In this document: positions 1 to 8,638 of the stretch, piece by piece
Numbering within the stretch: the first letter of the stretch is position 1
Layout: each line of letters starts with the position of its first letter
Source of the DNA: Candidatus Moraniibacteriota bacterium
GTDB lineage: Bacteria > Patescibacteriota > Minisyncoccia > Moranbacterales > DUUL01
Reading direction: 5' to 3'
DNA length: 32,528 nt
Assembly: GCA_027008775.1 (NCBI GenBank)
Contig: JALVDV010000010.1
Coordinates: 1-32,528 of the forward strand
Made by a program: the position numbers and the translations under genes
The notes under the pieces: generated by a model
What the model saw: the letters and a program-made list of their open reading frames with translations, nothing else
Told to the model about the DNA's origin: nothing
Databases searched by the model: none

Positions 1-484
1 ATTTTTTCTTCCTTTTCCTCTCCATGGAGAAAGTGTTTTTGAATCTTAAGACATCTGTCAATATCTATTTTCTTCAATCTTTTTTTAAATACCTCCCATG
101 CTATTTCTTCTATCTCCGGATCATTTTTTATTTTTCCTTCCTTTTCTTGAAGGAAATTTCTCTTGATTTCGAGAGCACCATAAATTTTTCCTTTCTTCAA
201 TCTTTTTTTAAATACCTCCCATGCTATTTCTTCTATCTCCGGATCATTTTTTATTTTTCCTTCCTTTTCTTGAAGGAAATTTCCTTTGACTCTGAAGACA
301 TTACCAATCTCTTCCTTCTTCAATTCTTCTTTCATCACTTCCAATGCCATTTCTTTTATTTTTTCTTCCTTTTCCTCTCCATGGAGAAAGTGTTTTTGAA
401 TCTTAAGACATCTGTCAATATCTATTTTCTTCAATCTTTTTTTAAATACCTCCCATGCTATTTCTTCTATCTCCGGATCATTTT
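1..484. repeat. Perfect internal direct repeats in the repeat-protein gene
   Basis: 1-127 is identical to 358-484 (offset 357 nt = 119 codons); 69-160 is identical to 192-283 (offset 123 nt = 41 codons). Confidence 0.9.
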
Positions 485-779
485 CCGAGAGAAAGTGTTC
501 TTTGATTTTGATGGCACTATTAACCCATCCTTCTTTTAATTCATTTTTAATAACATTAAAAGCTAGTTCTGCCGTTTTTTTCTTTGAAATTTCATAATCT
601 TTAAGTAATTCTTTAGCTTGTTCATATTCCCCTTTTTCTAAATACAAACCAAATTGTTTCAATACAGCTTTTTCTTGCGCGTTTTCTATATGCTCCTCTT
701 TTTCTTGCTGTGGTAATTTGTCAAATTTTTCTTGATCTTCTTGTTTAGAAAAATTAGATTGTAATTTTTTTTCTAACAT
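1..779 (-). CDS. Repeat protein, Lys/Glu-rich and probably alpha-helical; C-terminus runs off the window
   Basis: Minus strand is open from ATG at 779 to position 1 (MLEKKLQSNFSKQEDQEKFDKLPQQEKEEHIENAQEKAVLKQFGLYLEKGEYEQAKELLKDYE...), with repeated DPEIEEIAWEVFKKRLKK units. Absent from the ORF track, which lists an antisense ORF instead. Confidence 0.8.
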   Translation of the reverse strand, partial: MLEKKLQSNFSKQEDQEKFDKLPQQEKEEHIENAQEKAVLKQFGLYLEKGEYEQAKELLKDYEISKKKTAELAFNVIKNELKEGWVNSAIKIKEHFLSENDPEIEEIAWEVFKKRLKKIDIDRCLKIQKHFLHGEEKEEKIKEMALEVMKEELKKEEIGNVFRVKGNFLQEKEGKIKNDPEIEEIAWEVFKKRLKKGKIYGALEIKRNFLQEKEGKIKNDPEIEEIAWEVFKKRLKKIDIDRCLKIQKHFLHGEEKEEK

Positions 780-796
780 AGACTTAATTAATTATT

Positions 797-1786
797 TTAC
801 TTAGAAGTCTTCTCCTTCAACGGTTTCCACCACCCAGGATTGTTTTTGTACCAATCAACGGTTTGTTTTAGACCTTCTTTCCAGGAGATTTTTGGCTCCC
901 AACCCAGTTCGTTTTTGATTTTGCTGAAGTCAATGGCATATCTTTGATCGTGCCCCTGGCGGTCCTCCACGTATTCTATCATACTTTCGTCTTTCTCCAT
1001 CAATTCCAAAATTTCTTCGGTAATTTCCAAATTAGTCTTTTCATTGTCACCGCCAACACAATAAGTTTCTCCGATTTTTCCTTGGTGAATAATTTTATCA
1101 ATGGCCCGACAGTGGTCTTCCACGTGTAACCAATCGCGAATGTTTTGACCGGTACCGTAAACGGGCACTTTTTTGTTTTCCATTAAGTTGGTCACGAAAA
1201 GCGGAATCAGTTTTTCCGGAAATTGGTAGGGTCCGTAGTTGTTGGAACAGTTGGAAATGGTAATGGGTAATTGATAAGTGTGATAATAAGCGCGCACCAG
1301 ATGATCAGCCGCAGCTTTAGAGGCGCTGTAAGGACTGCGAGGATCATATTTGGTCTCTTCATTAAAAGGAGGATCGGTTGGACCAAGAGAACCGAAAACC
1401 TCATCGGTGGAAATATGATGAAAACGCACTCCACCGTTGCCTCTGGCGCTTTCCAATAAATTTAAAGTTCCGTTGATGTTGGTGCGCGCAAAAACATCGC
1501 TATCTTCAATAGAGCGATCCACGTGACTCTCGGCGGCGAAATGAACAACCAGGTCAACCCTTTTCATTAAATCGTTAACCAGCTTTCTATCGTTAATGTC
1601 GCCTCGGACAAATTCATAGCGAGGATTGTTTTCCACGGATTTTAGATTGGCCGGATTGCCGGCGTAAGTGAGGGCGTCCAGGTTGATGATTTTATAATCA
1701 GGATATTTTTTTAAAATGTACCGGATAAAATTGGAACCGATAAACCCCGCTCCCCCCGTAACTAAAATACTTTGATATTTTTGCAT
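797..1786 (-). CDS. rfbB: dTDP-glucose 4,6-dehydratase
   Basis: N-terminal ILVTGGAGFIGSNFIRY, HFAAESHVDRSI, STDEVFGSLG, YSASKAAADHLVRAYYHTY; classic RmlB. Confidence 0.97.
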   Translation of the reverse strand: MQKYQSILVTGGAGFIGSNFIRYILKKYPDYKIINLDALTYAGNPANLKSVENNPRYEFVRGDINDRKLVNDLMKRVDLVVHFAAESHVDRSIEDSDVFARTNINGTLNLLESARGNGGVRFHHISTDEVFGSLGPTDPPFNEETKYDPRSPYSASKAAADHLVRAYYHTYQLPITISNCSNNYGPYQFPEKLIPLFVTNLMENKKVPVYGTGQNIRDWLHVEDHCRAIDKIIHQGKIGETYCVGGDNEKTNLEITEEILELMEKDESMIEYVEDRQGHDQRYAIDFSKIKNELGWEPKISWKEGLKQTVDWYKNNPGWWKPLKEKTSK

Positions 1787-1891
1787 TTTTAAACTGATTG
1801 AAGTTTTAAATTTTTTACGGCAGATTTTGTTTTGGCGGAATGTATTTCGCCATCCCCCGATTGTTTTTTCTATTATAGCCGGATTTTATTT

Positions 1892-3667
1892 TCAAGCCAA
1901 TTGGTATTGCCACAATTGCCAGTATTTTCCCCGGCGAGCTAACAGTTCTGTATGGGTGCCATCTTCCACAATTCTTCCCTGATCAAAGACTATAATTCTG
2001 TCCATTTGTTTCAGAGTAGAAAGACGATGAGCGATGACCAAGGTGGTTCGCCCTTTCATTAAAAACTCCAAAGCTTTTTGGATTTCTTTTTCCGCTCGGG
2101 AATCCAAGGAACTGGTGGCCTCATCCAGAACTAGGATGGGAGCTTTTTTGAGTATTGCCCGGGCAATCATTATTCTTTGTTTTTGTCCGCCGGATAGTTT
2201 AACACCGCGCTCTCCCACCATAGTTTTGAATTTTTTGGGAAGACTGTTGATGAAATCAAAAGCGTAGGCTTTTTGGGAGGCTTCTCTAATTTGCTCCCGG
2301 GTGGCGGAGGGAAAACTGTATTTGATATTTTCTTCAATGGTGCGGTGAAATAAAAGGGCTTCTTGAGGAACATAGGCGATGGCCGAACGTAAATCGTCTT
2401 GTCTTATTTTCTTAATATCGTAGTTGTCTATCCTAATTGTACCGGAGTCAACATCCACAAAACGCAAAAGTAAGCTTATTAGAGTGGATTTGCCGGCGCC
2501 GGATTCTCCCACCAGACCCACTTTTTGTCCGGCCGGAATCTTTAAAGACAAATTTTTAAAAATAGTTTGATTCTTGTTGTCTTTGTAGCGAAAATTTACT
2601 CCATTAAATTCAATTTCACCTTTCTTAATCTCAGCCGGTTGAGCATTGGCTGGATCTTTTATTTCGTACGGTCTGAATATTTCTTCCAGTCCTTCTTGCA
2701 ACTGACTTTTGGCTTCAATAAATTTATTGATATTTTGACTGAGAAATTCCAGATTGTTGTAGAGAGTGTAAAGCATAGTTATAAAAAGGATGACATCACC
2801 AAGAGTGATTAAACCTTTTTGCCAATTGTAAATAGCCATAAAAACAACAGTGGTAAAAATGGCAATGGCCAAAAAGTTGCTAAACAAAAGCACTTTATCA
2901 AATTGCCACCAAATTTTGCGGTGGGTTTTTTGGTATTGAGTTAGAACTTGATTCACCCTCTTTTCTTCTCTTTGGGAGGCTACATTTTGTTTGACGGCCA
3001 GAATATTAGCCAAGATATCCACCACCACGCCTTTAGCTCGAGAAAGTTGAGCCGTATATTGTTGACTACCCTGGGACAATTTGCCGGCCGAATGCAAACT
3101 ATAAACAATAATAATAATCAAGGAAATCAAAGCCGTTAAGCCGATTTGAACATTGATCCAAAAAGCAAAAAACAAGAATACCGAGAGTTTGATAAATAGG
3201 TTGAGAAAGTTCCATAAAAAAGTAGTGGAGAGCGAAACCATTGCTTGAGAAATGTTGAAAATTTTGTTTTGCAATGTTCCACTGAGACGGTTGGCAAAGT
3301 AGCCGGCGCTGTGTCCGATCAGATAATTAAAGGCTGTTTGAGCGGAAAATTTTTCCATAGCTGTCATCCAGAAAGAAGCAAAAAAGCCACTGGCTCGGTA
3401 GAAGATGTTGGTAAAAACCAGAGCCAGCACCAACAAGATAAAATTCAAAATAACCACATCGGTGGCGGAATATCCGGCGTTGAGGGCGTTGGTGATATTT
3501 CTAATAATTAAGAAGGTAAAGGAGTGGATTAGAGCGGCCAATACCACTGCTGTAATCGCCAATATCCCCCAGGAAAGATTTTGTCGCATCACAAAAAACC
3601 AAAATCTAAAAGGATGGTTACGAAAATAAGTGTAATTGATTTTTTTAAAAGTTTTCTTTGTTTTCAC
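1892..3667 (-). CDS. ABC transporter, fused permease/ATPase
   Basis: TM N-terminal half; Walker A GESGAGKST, signature LSGGQKQR, Walker B ILVLDEATSSLD. Confidence 0.95.
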   Translation of the reverse strand: MKTKKTFKKINYTYFRNHPFRFWFFVMRQNLSWGILAITAVVLAALIHSFTFLIIRNITNALNAGYSATDVVILNFILLVLALVFTNIFYRASGFFASFWMTAMEKFSAQTAFNYLIGHSAGYFANRLSGTLQNKIFNISQAMVSLSTTFLWNFLNLFIKLSVFLFFAFWINVQIGLTALISLIIIIVYSLHSAGKLSQGSQQYTAQLSRAKGVVVDILANILAVKQNVASQREEKRVNQVLTQYQKTHRKIWWQFDKVLLFSNFLAIAIFTTVVFMAIYNWQKGLITLGDVILFITMLYTLYNNLEFLSQNINKFIEAKSQLQEGLEEIFRPYEIKDPANAQPAEIKKGEIEFNGVNFRYKDNKNQTIFKNLSLKIPAGQKVGLVGESGAGKSTLISLLLRFVDVDSGTIRIDNYDIKKIRQDDLRSAIAYVPQEALLFHRTIEENIKYSFPSATREQIREASQKAYAFDFINSLPKKFKTMVGERGVKLSGGQKQRIMIARAILKKAPILVLDEATSSLDSRAEKEIQKALEFLMKGRTTLVIAHRLSTLKQMDRIIVFDQGRIVEDGTHTELLARRGKYWQLWQYQLA

Positions 3668-3684
3668 GAGAAATTGCCTTGATT

Positions 3685-4275
3685 TTATTTTGCCAATTTA
3701 CGCTGGCTGGTTGCGTAATCTGGTAAGAGGTATTTTCTGGCCAGGCAGAGGGGAACAATTGTTTGAGCGCTAAGAAATTTCCCTTGGTCCAACATCCGGT
3801 AGGCTTTTTTGATTTTTATTCTGACGATTTCCAGTCCGGCTTCTTTTTCTGAACTTTCCAGTTTTTGGCCGACAAACCGCAAACCTTCAGCAAGAAAAAC
3901 GTGGCTTCTTTCCGAAGACAGTCCGGCAAAAACAAAATAACTGCCTATTTTTTTGATCTTCTCGGCTTGGTAACCCGTTTCTTCGCGAAGTTCTTTGCGA
4001 GCGGAAATAAGTGGGGTCTCCCCTTTCTCTTTTTTGCCTGTTGGTAATTCCAGCAACTTGTGTTGACTGGGATATCTAAATTCTCTAATAAAAATAATTT
4101 TGTCAGCCAAGACGGGCACGACTGTCACTGAACCGCCGGTGGCCAAGAAATAATAATCCCCTTCTCGTCCACTGGGGAATCTAAATTTATCGTGAATAAT
4201 CTTGAACCACTTGTTTCTATGAACCACCTCGGAAAACAATGTTGGCCATTTTCTTTTCCGCTTTACTTGCGACAT
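3685..4275 (-). CDS. NUDIX hydrolase (ADP-ribose pyrophosphatase-like)
   Basis: Nudix box GKKEKGETPLISARKELREETGYQ. Confidence 0.92.
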   Translation of the reverse strand: MSQVKRKRKWPTLFSEVVHRNKWFKIIHDKFRFPSGREGDYYFLATGGSVTVVPVLADKIIFIREFRYPSQHKLLELPTGKKEKGETPLISARKELREETGYQAEKIKKIGSYFVFAGLSSERSHVFLAEGLRFVGQKLESSEKEAGLEIVRIKIKKAYRMLDQGKFLSAQTIVPLCLARKYLLPDYATSQRKLAK

Positions 4276-4299
4276 GATTGATTTGATAAAGTAAAGAGG

Positions 4300-4791
4300 T
4301 TACGACGATAAAATTTTCAGCAAGAAGGCGCCAATCAGCCCCAAGCTGAGAACTAATTTCAGAAGACCTCCCAATAACAAGCCAAGCAAGGAGCCGACGC
4401 CGGCCTTAGCGGCTATTCTGCCTTCTTGATGCTGTATGTATTCCGCCAAGAAAGCGCCCGCGAAGGCTCCCGGAAATATTCCGGGCAAATTAAAAAAAGA
4501 AAAGCCTAAAATCAGACCAAGTAAAGCGCCAAGAACACCGAGCCAACTGGCGCCAAAAACTTTTGCCCCCAACAGTCCGGCTAAAAAATCAATAATCATT
4601 CCCAGAAGAGCTATGATACCAGACCAAACAACAAAAGCAATACTGATTTTGACAAAAGATGTTCCCAAGCCGTAAATAAATATCCCCAACCAGATTAGAG
4701 GTAGTCCGGGAATAAAAGGCATAATTAAACCGGCCAGACCAACCAGGAAAAGCGTGAAGGTGGCAAAAATTACAAAAAGTTGTGAGATCAT
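4300..4791 (-). CDS. DUF456 family membrane protein
   Basis: Gly/Leu-rich TM protein with MPFIPGLPLIWLGIFIYGLG and a glycine-zipper-like centre. Confidence 0.8.
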   Translation of the reverse strand: MISQLFVIFATFTLFLVGLAGLIMPFIPGLPLIWLGIFIYGLGTSFVKISIAFVVWSGIIALLGMIIDFLAGLLGAKVFGASWLGVLGALLGLILGFSFFNLPGIFPGAFAGAFLAEYIQHQEGRIAAKAGVGSLLGLLLGGLLKLVLSLGLIGAFLLKILSS

Positions 4792-4801
4792 TTTTTGTTT
4801 T

Positions 4802-5365
4802 TTATTTTTTTATTATTTTGGAAAATTCTTGAAAGGAGAGACCTTCTTGATCTTTGCTGGAAACGAGCGGTTGAGTTAGTCCGTATTTTTCCAGTTGCCA
4901 ATCTATTTTTAAATCCGAATCGTTCCAAAGGACGCTGACTTCCGCTTCGGGGTGATAAAATTCCGTACATTTGTAAAAAAAGATTGTTTCATCTTTGAGC
5001 GAGAGAAAACCATGCAAAAAACCGGCGGGAATCCAAAATTGCTTTTTGTTTTCTTCATTTAGTTCCACACTTTCCCACTGACCGTAAGTTGGGGATTGCG
5101 GACGAGCGTCTACAGCTACATCCAAAACCGCGCCTTTGATTACTTGTACCAACTTGCCTTGTCCAAAAGGATTTTTTTGCAAGTGAAGTCCTCTGAGGAC
5201 ACCTTTGGCCGATTGGGAAAGATTGTCTTGAACAAATTTTTCCTTTAAACCAATTGACTGGTACTTTTCTTGATTATAGCTCTCCATAAAGAACCCGCGT
5301 TGGTCGCCAAAAACATCCGGCTCTATAATTAAGAGATCTTTTATTTTGGTGGGAATGACTTTCAT
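4802..5365 (-). CDS. rfbC: dTDP-4-dehydrorhamnose 3,5-epimerase
   Basis: DQRGFFMESYNQEKY, LRGLHLQKNPFGQGKLVQVIKGAVLDVAVDAR, IPAGFLHGF. Confidence 0.96.
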   Translation of the reverse strand: MKVIPTKIKDLLIIEPDVFGDQRGFFMESYNQEKYQSIGLKEKFVQDNLSQSAKGVLRGLHLQKNPFGQGKLVQVIKGAVLDVAVDARPQSPTYGQWESVELNEENKKQFWIPAGFLHGFLSLKDETIFFYKCTEFYHPEAEVSVLWNDSDLKIDWQLEKYGLTQPLVSSKDQEGLSFQEFSKIIKK

Positions 5366-5407
5366 TTTTGGATTGAAAAAATTACTTTAGCAAAATTTAT
5401 ACACCTG

Positions 5408-6085
5408 TTATTTTATCGTGAAATCAATTTTCTTAACAATGTACCAATTTTGTTTGTCCCGGGACCAGTAAATATAGAATTGATATTGACCCGGTTTTTC
5501 AATAGTACGTAAAACAATTCCGCCACAGCGAGGATTGTCAAATTGGCTAAAGTGATTATAAGAAGCTCCGGCGTAAATTTTTACTATTTTATTGAGCGTT
5601 GGCCGAGAAATACTTTTTGTTCCTTGGCAAATCTCTGTTAAAATGTAGCCATCCCGGGGACTTTTGTGTATTTTGAAGCCGTAGGCCAATTCCGGCAATT
5701 CATCAAAATTAAAAATATTCTCTGTTTTTATTTTCCCCATTTCTTCTTTGTTGACCAGACCGGCTTCTAGAGAATAATTATTTTTAGCTTTAACGAAATT
5801 GGCCAAACAGTTTTGGTTGTTTTTGTTTTGACTGTTGAAAATCTTTCCCAAATTAACTTTGTTGCCGGGATTTTTTGGAGAAGATTGTTTTTCTTCTGAT
5901 TGTATTTTCTTTATTTTCGCTTGTCCAAAAGGAATTTCTTGACCGGCTAAATTTTCGGAATTGTTGCTGTTTAACAGTTGGTTTTTGTCAGAAAAATTTT
6001 GCTTTCGGGTAAAATATTGACGGCCAAACCAGAAAGAGCCAACAACAAGGATGATTATTAAAGCAATTCCCAGCTTAACTTTCAT
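5408..6085 (-). CDS. Hypothetical protein with N-terminal TM/signal anchor
   Basis: Complete ORF; MKVKLGIALIIILVVGSFWFG anchor. Confidence 0.65.
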   Translation of the reverse strand: MKVKLGIALIIILVVGSFWFGRQYFTRKQNFSDKNQLLNSNNSENLAGQEIPFGQAKIKKIQSEEKQSSPKNPGNKVNLGKIFNSQNKNNQNCLANFVKAKNNYSLEAGLVNKEEMGKIKTENIFNFDELPELAYGFKIHKSPRDGYILTEICQGTKSISRPTLNKIVKIYAGASYNHFSQFDNPRCGGIVLRTIEKPGQYQFYIYWSRDKQNWYIVKKIDFTIK

Positions 6086-6108
6086 AATTAGTTTTTATTT
6101 TTTAGTTT

Positions 6109-6513
6109 TTATTTTTTGGTTTTGCTTTTATCTTCAGTTTTAGCCTCAGCGCTACTGGCTGTTTCTATTTTATCTTCAGCCTTAGTTTCTTTTTCACGAT
6201 TTTTCTTGCGGGCAAAATAGTAAATCAAAGCGCCAACCAATTGAAAAAAGAAAATAACCAAAAACCAGGCCACCAAGTCATTTCCCTTCTCATTTCTGAT
6301 AACATCAACCAGCATCCAAAGCCAAAAAATAAATGTTATTGTTAAGAACAAAAACAAAAAAGCCATTAGTCCGAAGAAAATAACAAAAGGCCATTGAGGA
6401 ATGTTGTCGCAGGGAACTGTTTGACCATTGACTTTACAGACCGCTTCTGCCAACACCGGCTGTACAGAAAGCAGAGCCAAGACTGAAGTCATTATTGATA
6501 ATGATTTTTTCAT
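6109..6513 (-). CDS. PLDc_N-like small membrane protein
   Basis: Signal peptide, then a WMLVDVIRNEKGNDLVAWFLVIFFFQLVGALIYYFARKK PLDc_N-type motif. Confidence 0.75.
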   Translation of the reverse strand: MKKSLSIMTSVLALLSVQPVLAEAVCKVNGQTVPCDNIPQWPFVIFFGLMAFLFLFLTITFIFWLWMLVDVIRNEKGNDLVAWFLVIFFFQLVGALIYYFARKKNREKETKAEDKIETASSAEAKTEDKSKTKK

Positions 6514-6647
6514 ACTTTTGTTTTAATTTAAGAGTTATGTCCTCATCTTAGCATTTAAGATTTGGATAGGCAAGCTGACAGATATTTTTCCAGGAGGCAA
6601 GAAGCTTTCATGGCTAATGCGAGAAAAGCGCCTGTTTTAATTTAGAT

Positions 6648-6675
6648 TTGATTTATTGGTTTTTTGTGGTATTAT
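6648..6675 (+). promoter_or_regulatory. Promoter for the tRNA-Ser(GCU) array
   Basis: TTGATT (6648-6653), 16 nt, TATTAT (6670-6675), upstream of all the tRNA-fragment repeats. Confidence 0.6.
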
Positions 6676-6696
6676 GTAGCCTGTGGCGTCGGCAAG

Positions 6697-6829
6697 GGAG
6701 AGGTGCCGGAGTGGGAATGGTCTGAGCTAGCGAAGACTATTCCGGATTTTTAAGTATAAAATCCGCGGAACCACTCTGGTGGGAAATAAAGCGAAAGCAA
6801 GTTAACAGTTTCAAGAGAAAACGCTATCC
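6697..6829 (+). repeat. tRNA-Ser 5' fragment (6697-6714) plus structured insert A (6715-6829)
   Basis: GGAGAGGTGCCGGAGTGG equals the first 18 nt of tRNA-Ser(GCU). The 115-nt insert is repeated inverted at 10097-10211. Confidence 0.9.
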
Positions 6830-6949
6830 GGAGGAATGCCGGAGTGGTTGAACAAGATTCCTCGGTCCGGAATCTTCCCTGCTAAGAACACCTTAGCAGG
6901 GTTCGTCTCAGGAATAATTGTTGGGGGTAGGATATTTAATTTTACATTT
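6830..6949 (+). repeat. tRNA-Ser 5' fragment (6830-6853) plus structured insert B, copy 1 (6854-6949)
   Basis: GGAGGAATGCCGGAGTGGTTGAAC matches the first 24 nt of tRNA-Ser(CGA); insert B is 96 nt. Confidence 0.9.
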
Positions 6950-7069
6950 GGAGAGGTGCCGGAGTGGTTGAACAAGATTCCTCGGTCCGGAATCTTCCCT
7001 GCTAAGAACACCTTAGCAGGGTTCGTCTCAGGAATAATTGTTGGAGGTAGGATATTTAATTTTACATTT
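6950..7069 (+). repeat. tRNA-Ser 5' fragment (6950-6973) plus structured insert B, copy 2 (6974-7069)
   Basis: GGAGAGGTGCCGGAGTGGTTGAAC matches the first 24 nt of tRNA-Ser(GCU). Insert B is identical to copy 1 except one G/A (ttgggggtagg vs ttggaggtagg). Confidence 0.92.
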
Positions 7070-7160
<91 letters not shown>

Positions 7161-7162
7161 AC

Positions 7163-7192
7163 AAAAAACAGACTTTTAAAGTCTGTTTTTTT
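7163..7192. terminator. Rho-independent terminator after tRNA-Ser(GCU)
   Basis: AAAAAACAGACTTTTAAAGTCTGTTTTTTT. Confidence 0.85.
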
Positions 7193-7209
7193 GTGGATGG
7201 TGCTGTAGC

Positions 7210-8493
7210 TCACTTCTGTTTTTGGCAATGTTTTTCAATAATTTCTTTTAGCGGTTTTTTGTCTTTCAATAAAACCAGTTTGATGCCGGTCTGCGCCAAT
7301 TTCTCCTTGGCTTTCGGGCCAATGTGACCGGTGATAACTTGGTCAGCCTGCGCCCAGCGGATAAAACGCCAGCCCCGGCCCTTGTCACCTTGACGAAAAT
7401 GATTTGTCACTTCTTGACTGTTTACAATCTTGCCTTTTTCCTTATCAACATCAACAAGTAAAAAAGTTTTCTCGCCTAAAGTTCGGAAACTCACTTCGCC
7501 GGTGCGCAGAGGAATAGCACAGCGCCAAATGTTATCTTTTTTTAACGGCGGAGCGGGCAGTTGGGAAACTTGTCGTTTTAGCCTTTCTTGAAATCTGTAA
7601 CCTTTATTCCAAGCGGAGGGATAAATTCTGGTTTCTTTAAGCTTGTGGGAACTGATTTCCGTGCTGATTTGACCGATTTCCGGAAATTCTTTTTTGAGAT
7701 TTTCTTCCATTTTTTTGACGAAGCTTGAAGCTTCCTCCACTGTCAGCTCTGCCGGCAAAGTTATCTTTAAATCAACTATATTTTGCCAACCCTGGCGACG
7801 AGTTTTGATTTCGGAAAATTGAATCTGATTATCTTGAAGAAATTTTTCCAGCTTTTTTCTTAATTCGGGATCACTTTTATCAACCAAAATGTCTGTGGCC
7901 GATAAAGCCAGACTGTAGGATTCAAAAACGATGTATCCACCCACTAACAGTGAAAGAATGTTATCTATCAGAGGAAAATATTTTATCAAAAATAGTCCGA
8001 CCAACACGGCCAGCGAAATCAGCACATCCATACGATCGTGTTGGCCATCGGCCAACAAGGCCGGGGATTGATATTTGTTGCCAAAATAAATTTTCAAGCG
8101 AGCGGTCAGTTCATTGATGATCATGGAAGCGACCATCAGGCCGATACCCAGCAAAGTAAACTGGGCTTGATTTTCTTTCAGGTAAAGATTTTTCAGCGAT
8201 TCATAAATCAGAAAAAGCCCGGTGGCAATCAGAATTAGCGCTATTATAAAGCTGGCCAGACTTTCATATTTTTGGTGGCCAAAAGGATGATCTTCGTCAG
8301 CCGGTTTTTCCGCTTTTTTAATTCCAATAAAAGTAATGGCGGAAACCACAATGTCAGAAAAAGAGTGAACTCCCTCTGCTATTAAGGCTTGGCTGTGGGC
8401 GCACAGTCCGGCGGCAACTTTCATAACCGAGAGGAGGAAATTTGCCGCCCCGCCAATGATTGATATCAAGCCGGCTTTTCGATTTAAGTTCAT
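7210..8493 (-). CDS. Cation diffusion facilitator fused to a C-terminal NifB/NifX-like (dinitrogenase Fe-Mo cofactor) domain
   Basis: CDF N-terminus (ALIAEGVHSFSDIVVSAITFIG, LLADGQHDRMDVLISLAVLVG); C-terminus GRGWRFIRWAQADQVITGHIGPKAKEKLAQTGIKLVLLKDKKPLKEIIE. Confidence 0.9.
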   Translation of the reverse strand: MNLNRKAGLISIIGGAANFLLSVMKVAAGLCAHSQALIAEGVHSFSDIVVSAITFIGIKKAEKPADEDHPFGHQKYESLASFIIALILIATGLFLIYESLKNLYLKENQAQFTLLGIGLMVASMIINELTARLKIYFGNKYQSPALLADGQHDRMDVLISLAVLVGLFLIKYFPLIDNILSLLVGGYIVFESYSLALSATDILVDKSDPELRKKLEKFLQDNQIQFSEIKTRRQGWQNIVDLKITLPAELTVEEASSFVKKMEENLKKEFPEIGQISTEISSHKLKETRIYPSAWNKGYRFQERLKRQVSQLPAPPLKKDNIWRCAIPLRTGEVSFRTLGEKTFLLVDVDKEKGKIVNSQEVTNHFRQGDKGRGWRFIRWAQADQVITGHIGPKAKEKLAQTGIKLVLLKDKKPLKEIIEKHCQKQK

Positions 8494-8638
8494 ACGTTGA
8501 AAAATGATTGTTGGTTTTATTATAACTTTTCTCGTTTCGCCCTGTCAATGCAATTGACTGAGCTGATTTTTTTTGGGATAATTCCTCTGTGAGTCTTGCG
8601 CTGAGTTTCGGTTTTCTTAAAAAATTAAAGTCAGTTTT

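Noticed and set aside
1-484. CRISPR-like repeats
   Set aside because: Repeats are long (92-127 bp), codon-phased and inside a coding frame; there are no uniform spacers.
24-539. 171-aa plus-strand ORF
   Set aside because: It is antisense to a continuous minus-strand repeat-protein frame with an ATG at 779; the Phe/Leu-rich composition reflects the complement of Lys/Glu codons.
6700-6790. T-box leader on the opposite strand (GTGGTTCCGCG resembles UGGNACCGCG)
   Set aside because: One core mismatch, no Stem I or specifier found, and at the second locus no suitably oriented downstream gene.
6715-6829. Hammerhead-like ribozyme in insert A (CTGA...CGAA)
   Set aside because: CUGANGA and GAAA core residues are not in the required positions; the segment is the loop of a 9-10 bp hairpin.
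6854-6949. Insert B as a functional tRNA
   Set aside because: D-stem 3' strand is lost, anticodon-like loop TCGGTCC lacks U33, T-arm is not paired, and no acceptor 3' strand is present.
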